Below, piece after piece: positions 58,594-64,000 of a DNA stretch of 64,000 nucleotides. The first letter of the stretch is position 1. Each line of letters opens with the position of its first letter. Position numbers and translations under genes: made by a program. Source of the stretch: Saccharomonospora glauca K62 (lineage in GTDB: Bacteria; Actinomycetota; Actinomycetes; Mycobacteriales; Pseudonocardiaceae); NCBI RefSeq assembly GCF_000243395.2, contig NZ_CM001484.1, positions 3,652,524 to 3,716,523 of the forward strand, in the 5' to 3' direction. The notes beneath the pieces were generated by a model that saw only the letters and a list, made by a program, of their open reading frames with translations, had not been told where the DNA came from and searched no databases.

Positions 58594-60270
58594 GTGACAC
58601 GAAGACGCCTCGCTCGGGCATTCCGCCTCGCCCTGGTCGCTGTGCTGGGCACCCTCTCTCTCGTCGTGGTCGCGCCCGCGGCGTCCGCGGAGGTCGAGGA
58701 GGGCATCGGCCACCGAACCACTCCCGGACAGTCCTGGGGAGGCCGCAGCCGGGCCTACGACTGGCTCGGCTCCTACGTCGTGAACGGTGAGCACGTGTTC
58801 TGCGTGTCGTTCGCCCTCAAGGCCCCCGACAGCAAGGAACGGTACGAGCCCGGCGACGAACTTCTCACCAAGTGGGGCGACCCGTTGCCCGCCGACGTGG
58901 CCGCCAACATCTCGTACCTGCTGCTGCGTTACGGCGACACGCGGGACGCCGACGAGGCCGCCGCGCTGGCTCACCTGCTGCACTCCTGGACGGCGGCTCC
59001 CCGCACCGCGGCCGACCTCGACCCGAAGAAGCCCTTCACCGAGATCGGCTACGACGTGGACGCCCACTTCGCCAAGCTCCCGAAGTCGGCACAGGAGGCC
59101 GTGGAGCGGCTCCGGGCCGACGCCGAGGCGAACCGCGGCCCCTGGAACGTGACGGCGAACGCCCCGGAGGGTGAGCAGATCATCGACGCCCCCGGCGAGT
59201 GGTCGGTGACCGTCACCAACGCCGACGGCAAGGGCGTTCCCGGCGTCGAGGTGACGCTGACGCTGACCGACCTGGCGCTCTCCGGCGACGGCGGGGTGGA
59301 ACAGCGTCCGACCGACGAGGGCGCGGCTGCCGTCGGGGCCTCCACCGAAGCGACCGAACCCACCACGGAGGCCGACGCCGAGGCGACCGCGAAGGACGCG
59401 AAGGAGAAACCCGAGACCGCGAAGGCCACGGAGGCCGACGCGAAGACCACGACGGGGACCGAGGACGCCGAGAAGACCGAGACGGCCGAGGGGGCTCGGG
59501 AAGCCACCGAAGACGGCACCGAGAGCGGCGCGGAGGACGCCGAGGCTCCCGAGACCCAGCAGGTCACCGTGGTCACCGACGAGAACGGCACCGTGAACGT
59601 CAGCGCCGTGCCCACGGGCGAGCAGCCCGGCATCGTGGCCACGTTGAAGGCTCCCGCCGACCGTCCCTACGTCCGCGACCCGGTGACCGCCGACACCCAG
59701 CGCGTGGTCTCCACCGGTGGGGAGCAGACGCTGACCGCCGAGGTGGCCACCACCGCCATCCCCGCACCGGGAGTGGTGAAGGTGACCAAGGTGGACGAGG
59801 AGACCGGCGAGGGCATCGCCGGAGTGCCGCTGCGACTCACGGCCGAGGACAAGTCCTCCCCCGCCATCTCCTCGGACGGCGAGGAACTCGTGGGCTCCGA
59901 CGGCGAGCCGCTGGTCGTGACCACGGAGGGCGCCGAGGGCGTCGTCACGATCGAGAACCTGCGCACCCCGCAGAAGGTGTGCGTCATCGAAGTGCGACCG
60001 CCGAACGGCTACACCGACGCCTTCGACCCGGAGAACCCGCCGACGGCCTGCGGTGAGCTCCGGCCGGGCGAGACGCTCGAACTCCGCATCGCCAACGTCG
60101 CGAACGAAGTGCCTCGCACCATCCCCGCCGGCGCGCAGACGACGACGGCACAGGCGGCGACCACCACGGGAGCCCCGGTCGGTGCGCTGGTGGCACTCGG
60201 AGGCCTCGCCCTGGCCGTCTCGGCGCTCGTGGGCTGGCTGGTCAGGAAGAGGGTCCTCCGGCAACGATGA
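58594..60270 (+). CDS. Surface protein with SpaA-like domains, partner of class F sortase
   Basis: A 558-residue exported protein. The signal peptide (LALVAVLGTLSLVVVAPAASA) ends near residue 33. An N-terminal domain with a single Cys in NGEHVFCVSFALKAP looks like thioester-domain adhesins, but the matching Gln motif is not clear (ADEAAALAHLLHSW). A Glu/Thr/Ala-rich segment (about 230-330) follows, then a prealbumin-like repeat (VVKVTKVDEETGEGIAGVPL) and a second one ending PNGYTDAFDPENPPTACG. The C-terminal helix GALVALGGLALAVSALVGWL and tail RKRVLRQR are a membrane stop-transfer. No LPxTG was seen. The stop overlaps the sortase start (ATGA). Confidence 0.75.
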   Translation: MTRRRLARAFRLALVAVLGTLSLVVVAPAASAEVEEGIGHRTTPGQSWGGRSRAYDWLGSYVVNGEHVFCVSFALKAPDSKERYEPGDELLTKWGDPLPADVAANISYLLLRYGDTRDADEAAALAHLLHSWTAAPRTAADLDPKKPFTEIGYDVDAHFAKLPKSAQEAVERLRADAEANRGPWNVTANAPEGEQIIDAPGEWSVTVTNADGKGVPGVEVTLTLTDLALSGDGGVEQRPTDEGAAAVGASTEATEPTTEADAEATAKDAKEKPETAKATEADAKTTTGTEDAEKTETAEGAREATEDGTESGAEDAEAPETQQVTVVTDENGTVNVSAVPTGEQPGIVATLKAPADRPYVRDPVTADTQRVVSTGGEQTLTAEVATTAIPAPGVVKVTKVDEETGEGIAGVPLRLTAEDKSSPAISSDGEELVGSDGEPLVVTTEGAEGVVTIENLRTPQKVCVIEVRPPNGYTDAFDPENPPTACGELRPGETLELRIANVANEVPRTIPAGAQTTTAQAATTTGAPVGALVALGGLALAVSALVGWLVRKRVLRQR

Positions 60271-61022
60271 CGGCACCGACGTCCGGAACTTTCGGCCCCG
60301 ACGATCGTCATCGGTGGCGCAGGGCCTACCTGCTCGGGGTGGGCACCGTGCTCGCCGTGGAACTCGTGGTGGGTGCGGGGGTCCTGGCCCTACGTTCCTC
60401 GACGGTGGAGGCGGGCATCGCGGTGCCCGCCTCCCCTCCCCCGACGGCGGTGCGGGACACGCCGGAGCCGAGTGCACATCCTGAGACCGAACCCGACGAG
60501 CCGGGGAACGACGGGAGGGAGTCCGCCGAACCGGACGAGCCCGCCGAACCGGCGGTGGAGCAACCCGTCGCCGCACCGAGCGGTCAGCGACCGGGCACCG
60601 TCGTGCTGCCCAACGGCGGCACGGCGACGTTGGTGCGCAAGGAACTCGGCCCCGACGCGGTGCTGCCGGTGCCCGACGATCTCGGCGAGGCCACCTGGTG
60701 GGGCGCCGGGCTCGACGCGCCGAGTGGCGCCAGCGTCTTCGCCGGGCACGTCAACTGGCAGGGGCGCACCGGGCCGTTCGCCGAGCTGTGGGACGTTCAC
60801 ATCGGAGACCGGGTGACCGTCACCGACGACGACGGCACCACGTTCACCTACGCCGTCTCCCAGATCTTCACGCTCGGGAAGGACGAGTTGCCCTCCCGTG
60901 CCCCCGAGTTGTTCGGCCAGAGCGGACCCCACCGGTTGGTGCTCGTGACGTGCGGTGGCCGCTGGCTCGGCGGCACCACCGGCTACGCGGAGAACCGCGT
61001 GGTGGTCGCCGAGCCGGTGTGA
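60267..61022 (+). CDS. Class F sortase
   Basis: A 251-residue membrane-anchored transpeptidase. A TM helix (LLGVGTVLAVELVVGAGVLAL) is followed by an acidic Pro-rich linker and the sortase domain of about residues 110-251. The triad is His161 (VFAGHVNW), Cys229 (LVLVTCGG) and Arg244 (AENRVVV). The short domain and GATWWGAG start are typical of class F (actinobacterial) enzymes. It is coupled by ATGA to the surface-protein gene, its presumed substrate, although that protein has no canonical sorting motif. Confidence 0.9.
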   Translation: MTAPTSGTFGPDDRHRWRRAYLLGVGTVLAVELVVGAGVLALRSSTVEAGIAVPASPPPTAVRDTPEPSAHPETEPDEPGNDGRESAEPDEPAEPAVEQPVAAPSGQRPGTVVLPNGGTATLVRKELGPDAVLPVPDDLGEATWWGAGLDAPSGASVFAGHVNWQGRTGPFAELWDVHIGDRVTVTDDDGTTFTYAVSQIFTLGKDELPSRAPELFGQSGPHRLVLVTCGGRWLGGTTGYAENRVVVAEPV

Positions 61023-61102
61023 ACGTCATGAGCGGTGCACACCACTCACCCAGTTGGCCTGCCTGGCGCCGAGACGCGGGCGCACGCGGGTACGGTCAGA
61101 AC

Positions 61103-62017
61103 ATGGCTTCCGACCACGATCACCGTCTGCTTCCGCTGAGGCGGGAGTTCGGCCAGGCATGGCATGGTTTCGACCGCAACCAGGTGGTGCAGTACCTCGA
61201 TCATCTCGAGGCCCAGGTACACCGGCTCATGACCGAGCGGGACGCGGCGCTGGCGAAGGCCAACGAGGCGTCCCGTGAGCTCGACGGCGCCCGCCGGGAG
61301 ATCGCCAAGCTTCGGGACCGCGTGGAGGAGCTGAAGAAACCGCCGGAGCGTGTCGAGGACCTCGACGAGCGGATGCAGCGCACCGTGCAACTCGCCGAGA
61401 CCCAGGCCGCCGAGATCCTCTCCCGCGCCGAGGCGGCGGCGGAGAAGAACTGGGCCGAGAGCAGCGAGGTGTCGAAGCGGCTCCACGAGCGCTACCAGCA
61501 GCTGCTGAAGACGCTCGACAGCCACGCCGAGGAGCTAAAGCGGGAGCACGAGCAGGCGCTGGCGGCCACGAAGGCCGAGGTGCAGCGGATGACCACCGAG
61601 GCAGCCAAGCGTCGGGAACAGCTCGACGCCGAGGCCGAACGCAAGCGCCGCCGGATCGAAAGCGAGTTCGAGGCTCGGATGTCGGCGGAGAAGAGTGCGC
61701 TGGAAAAGCACATCGCCGACCAGACGACGGCGAGCAAGAACGCGGCGGAGCGGCGCATCGCCGAAGCGACGGCCGAGGCCAAGAGGCTGGTGGAGGAAGC
61801 CACCGCCAAGGCCCACAAGCTGGTCGAGGAAGCCAAGGCCGATGCCGAACGTCGCACCACGGAGGCGAACGACATCGTCAACCGCCTGACCCGGATTCGC
61901 GAGGAGGCCCGAGCCAGGTTGGCCGAGGCCGACCAGGTGCTGCGCCGTGGCGAGTCGGCGCTGCAGCCCATCCCCGACGAGGAAGCCACCCTCGCGAAGA
62001 CGTCCGGCCAGTCGTGA
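61103..62017 (+). CDS. DivIVA-like coiled-coil protein
   Basis: A 304-residue protein. The N-terminal FGQAWHGFDRNQVVQYLDHLE resembles the lipid-binding DivIVA domain (residues 15-45). Almost all of the rest is heptad-rich coiled coil (AKLRDRVEELKKP, AEEILSRAEAAAEK-like segments and VEEATAKAHKLVEEAKADAE). The C-terminal 25 residues are unstructured. It may act in polar growth or envelope assembly, or as a filament scaffold. The ATG is at 61103. It converges with the siderophore-binding protein gene across a hairpin terminator. Confidence 0.8.
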   Translation: MASDHDHRLLPLRREFGQAWHGFDRNQVVQYLDHLEAQVHRLMTERDAALAKANEASRELDGARREIAKLRDRVEELKKPPERVEDLDERMQRTVQLAETQAAEILSRAEAAAEKNWAESSEVSKRLHERYQQLLKTLDSHAEELKREHEQALAATKAEVQRMTTEAAKRREQLDAEAERKRRRIESEFEARMSAEKSALEKHIADQTTASKNAAERRIAEATAEAKRLVEEATAKAHKLVEEAKADAERRTTEANDIVNRLTRIREEARARLAEADQVLRRGESALQPIPDEEATLAKTSGQS

Positions 62018-62024
62018 GCACGAA

Positions 62025-62061
62025 CGGCGGGACGGGCGGTCGCGTCGCGCCCGTCCCGCCG
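62025..62061. terminator. Bidirectional terminator, DivIVA-like/siderophore-binding genes
   Basis: CGGCGGGACGGGCG (62025-62038) and CGCCCGTCCCGCCG (62048-62061) pair perfectly over 14 bp with a 9-nt loop. They lie 8 and 5 bp from the convergent stops. Confidence 0.8.
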
Positions 62062-62065
62062 CGGC

Positions 62066-63076
62066 TCACGTCACCTTGCGGGCGCGCTCCAGGTTCTCCG
62101 CGAGGTTGTCGATGGTCCGGGCCTGCGCGACGTAGTCCATCGAGCTGAACTCCCACGGGTACACCTGCCCGGCTTTCGCCGCGGGCAACTGCGCGAACGT
62201 GGGCTGGTCGAGCATGGCGTCGCCGTCCATGGCCCGCAGCGAGTAGAGCACCACGTCAGTGCGGTAGTCGCTGATGTTCTCCCAGCTCACCGACTGCCAG
62301 TAGTACTCGCTCCCGCCGGGGTCCGGATAGGACAGACCGAGTTCGACGTAGCTGCGCAACGCGGGATCGTCCTGGGCCTTGGCGATGTGCACCCCGTCGC
62401 TGGGATAGGCGGCCACCGCCATCACCGTGAGGCCCTTCCGCGCCACCTCGCGCAGGCGGTCACGGGCGGCCTCGTACTCCTTCTTCGGCCCGGCGAGGTC
62501 GTCGTCGGTCACGCCGAGGGACTTGGCGAGTTCCACGGTGCGGTCGACCACTCCGGTGGCCGACCCCGCCATCGCGATGGCGACGATGGGCGCGATCTCA
62601 CCGACGAGCTTCTGCTGATCGAGATCGTTGAAGCCGTACAGCGGCTTCTTGGGGTCCAGCTTGCCCGAGGAGTCCACGGGGTAGGCGTGGGTGACGATCA
62701 CGTCCGGCCGCTGCGCCGCGAGCGCCTCGATGTCGATCTGCCCGTAGGTGGTGCCGACCTCGGTGACCTCGGAGGTGTCCTTGCCCTCGAAGTTCACGTC
62801 GTCGGCGAGCGCGGTGTATCCGAAGGAGGCCACCGGCACGATGCCGTAGTTCCACAGCGACGCGATCGCGTCGTTCAGCCCGGCGATGCGAGTGGGTCGC
62901 CGGTCGAGGCTGACGGTGTTGCCGGTGTCGTCGGTAAACGACCACGCTCCCGAGCCGCCTTCCCGACCACTCGGCCGGTCATTCGACGTTCCACCGCCGC
63001 AAGCGGCGAGCAGGCCCGTCGCACCGAGTGCGAGGCTGCCGCCGAGGAACGCGCGGCGGGACAGTGAACTACGCAT
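62066..63076 (-). CDS. Iron-siderophore ABC transporter substrate-binding lipoprotein
   Basis: A 336-residue FepB/FecB-type binding protein. It has a twin-Arg signal (SLSRRAFLGG) and a lipobox GLLAAC (Cys26), so it may be a Tat-exported lipoprotein. The PBP2 region includes TVSLDRRPTRIAGLNDAIAS, YGQIDIEALAAQRPDVIVTH and LEKARKVT-like end helices. A DtxR/IdeR box overlaps its upstream region at 63081-63099, so it is expected to be derepressed by iron limitation. No permease or ATPase gene is adjacent. Confidence 0.88.
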   Translation of the reverse strand: MRSSLSRRAFLGGSLALGATGLLAACGGGTSNDRPSGREGGSGAWSFTDDTGNTVSLDRRPTRIAGLNDAIASLWNYGIVPVASFGYTALADDVNFEGKDTSEVTEVGTTYGQIDIEALAAQRPDVIVTHAYPVDSSGKLDPKKPLYGFNDLDQQKLVGEIAPIVAIAMAGSATGVVDRTVELAKSLGVTDDDLAGPKKEYEAARDRLREVARKGLTVMAVAAYPSDGVHIAKAQDDPALRSYVELGLSYPDPGGSEYYWQSVSWENISDYRTDVVLYSLRAMDGDAMLDQPTFAQLPAAKAGQVYPWEFSSMDYVAQARTIDNLAENLERARKVT

Positions 63077-63080
63077 GGGG

Positions 63081-63099
63081 TGAGGTTAGACGAACCTAA
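63081..63099 (-). promoter_or_regulatory. DtxR/IdeR iron box
   Basis: Read on the minus strand, TTAGGTTCGTCTAACCTCA matches the 19-bp DtxR/IdeR consensus TTAGGTTAGnCTAACCTAA at about 15 positions. It lies 4 bp upstream of the siderophore-binding protein start (63076), consistent with iron-dependent repression. Confidence 0.85.
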
Positions 63100-63209
63100 C
63101 TTCCCTCGGAAGTGTGATCTCGTCGGATTGATCCTCGTTCCTTCCGCGTCGTCGGTTCGCCGCCGCACCCCTTCGTCATACGGTTCACCCGTCAGGAAGG
63201 GGGCCGAAG

Positions 63210-63593
63210 GTGTCGAACCGGACCGTAGAGGTGACGGTCGAGGCAGACCCGCTGCTCGTACCGGTGGTGCGAAACGTCGCGGCCGACCTGGCCATCCGGC
63301 TCGATCTGCAACTCGACACGATCGCCGACCTCCGACTCGCCGTGGACGAGACCTGTGGGTTGCTTCTGGCCCGCGCCGCGACACCCACCACCCTCCGTAC
63401 TCGTTTCACCCTCGGAGACGGCACCATCACGGCGCGCACGGAACTCTGCTGTCGCGAGGGCACCGCGCTGCCCGACAACGGACTCGGATGGCACATGCTC
63501 ACCGCGCTGGTGCGTTCGGTGCGCTGCTACCACACCTGCGGAGCCGGCGGCGAGAAGTTGGCCGTCATCGAGTTCACCACGGGCGACCTCTGA
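63210..63593 (+). CDS. Anti-sigma-factor-type ATP-binding protein (RsbW-like)
   Basis: A 127-residue HATPase_c protein of the anti-sigma kinase class. The N-terminal VTVEADPLLVPVVRNVAADL, the helix ADLRLAVDETCGLLLARA and the GLGWHML G-box are recognisable. The usual N-box Asn is not evident (ETCGLLL), so kinase activity is less sure than binding. GTG 63210 follows AGGAAGG. It faces a PP2C (SpoIIE-type) phosphatase gene, the pairing that forms partner-switching modules. No anti-anti-sigma gene is in the window. Confidence 0.75.
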   Translation: MSNRTVEVTVEADPLLVPVVRNVAADLAIRLDLQLDTIADLRLAVDETCGLLLARAATPTTLRTRFTLGDGTITARTELCCREGTALPDNGLGWHMLTALVRSVRCYHTCGAGGEKLAVIEFTTGDL

Positions 63594-63606
63594 CCGCGCA
63601 AGGCGA

Positions 63607-64000
63607 TCACCCCTCCCATCGGCACATGAGCAGACAGACGTCGTCGTCGTGGTCGGTGGAACCCAGCATCGTCCGCAACACGTGTTCGGCCCTGTCCTCC
63701 AGGGAGTCGCCGTCGCAGGCACGGAACGCCTCCACCAGCCGAGCCATGCCCGCGTCCAGGTCGCTCGTCCTGCGCTCGATCAACCCGTCGGTGAACAACG
63801 CCACCGACGACCCCGGGGACAACTCACGTTCGTGCTGGGGAAACTCCAGTTCCGCCGGGATGTGGATGCCCAGCATCGGAGCGTGCTCGACCTCCAGGAA
63901 GGAGACGTCGCCGTGGTGGTCCTGCAGCAACGGCGGGGGATGTCCCGCGCTGGTCCAGCGCAGCAGGCCCGTGGCCGGCTCCAGTTCCGCGACCACGGCG
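63607..64000 (-). CDS. SpoIIE/PP2C-type serine phosphatase, C-terminal part (5' end cut by window)
   Basis: About 131 residues of a SpoIIE-type PP2C domain remain. WTSAGHPPPLL, SPGSSVALFTDGLIERR and TDHDDDVCLLMCRWEG are the phosphatase motifs with the metal-binding Asp residues. The N-terminal part lies beyond position 64000, so any sensory PAS, GAF or response-regulator domain is unknown. It converges with the anti-sigma kinase gene; together they suggest a partner-switching stress pathway. Confidence 0.9.
   Translation of the reverse strand, partial: AVVAELEPATGLLRWTSAGHPPPLLQDHHGDVSFLEVEHAPMLGIHIPAELEFPQHERELSPGSSVALFTDGLIERRTSDLDAGMARLVEAFRACDGDSLEDRAEHVLRTMLGSTDHDDDVCLLMCRWEG

Noticed and set aside
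61060-61090. Possible stray copy of the 21-bp unit upstream of the DivIVA-like gene
   Set aside because: Similarity to the core is weak (CGAGACGCGGGCGCACGCGG) and there is no second unit at 21-bp spacing.

Overview
The window is one high-GC chromosomal segment (about 70% G+C by eye) from a mycothiol-producing actinomycete, most likely of the Pseudonocardiaceae (Saccharomonospora/Amycolatopsis type). The evidence is a mycothiol-conjugate amidase, actinobacterial GuaB1, LigB, DUF6542, DUF4307 and DUF3558 proteins, an EspG/PPE-like type VII secretion cassette, many GTG starts, a DtxR/IdeR iron box and an actinobacterial-type LexA box. No rRNA, tRNA, CRISPR array, transposase or integrase was seen.

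Backbone. From memory, the order ychF, DUF6542, ispH, lipid-droplet protein, xseA, xseB, glpX, fumC, phoH, uppS, hlyIII, DUF255, small membrane protein, mca, DUF4307, greA, metB, Pro-rich membrane protein, cbs and thiolase follows the M. tuberculosis block Rv1112 down to Rv1074c. Genes absent from that block are interleaved with it.

Layout. 1-9.6 kb: ychF (cut by the edge), a small secreted protein, an alkylation-repair pair (Ada/AlkA fusion and ogt), sbcD-sbcC and rmuC around a LexA box, and DUF6542. 9.6-18.4 kb: ispH, lipid-droplet protein, xseAB, glpX, ferredoxin reductase, fumC, a K+ channel, an XRE-cupin regulator and a TetR regulator. 18.5-25.1 kb: ATP-dependent ligase, guaB1, a 21-bp repeat array, phoH, Z-prenyl transferase and hemolysin III. 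25.2-40.6 kb is an accessory block inserted between hlyIII and DUF255: an EspG/PPE/DUF3558 cassette with an internal duplication, a betB-betA-betT operon with a divergent TetR regulator, two secreted esterases, an EEP-family phosphatase/nuclease and an acyl-CoA oxidase-like dehydrogenase. Repeat arrays 2 and 3 lie in or at the edge of this block. 40.8-56.5 kb: DUF255, mca, greA, Lrp regulator with hpd, ilvA, metB, Pro/Gln-rich membrane protein, cbs, a secreted 5'-nucleotidase-like protein and thiolase. 56.5-64 kb: envelope proteins (LppU-like protein, Bax-inhibitor-1 family, surface protein with class F sortase, DivIVA-like coiled coil), an iron-regulated siderophore-binding lipoprotein, and an anti-sigma kinase facing a PP2C phosphatase cut by the window edge.

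Themes. Nuclear repair is over-represented (alkA, ogt, sbcCD, rmuC, xseAB, ligB). metB and cbs are reverse-transsulfuration partners, mca handles mycothiol adducts and the bet operon makes glycine betaine. The most unusual sequence features are three intergenic arrays of a 21-bp unit. Two of them have opposed halves that could fold into long hairpins. The duplicated ESX lipoprotein module is the next most unusual feature.
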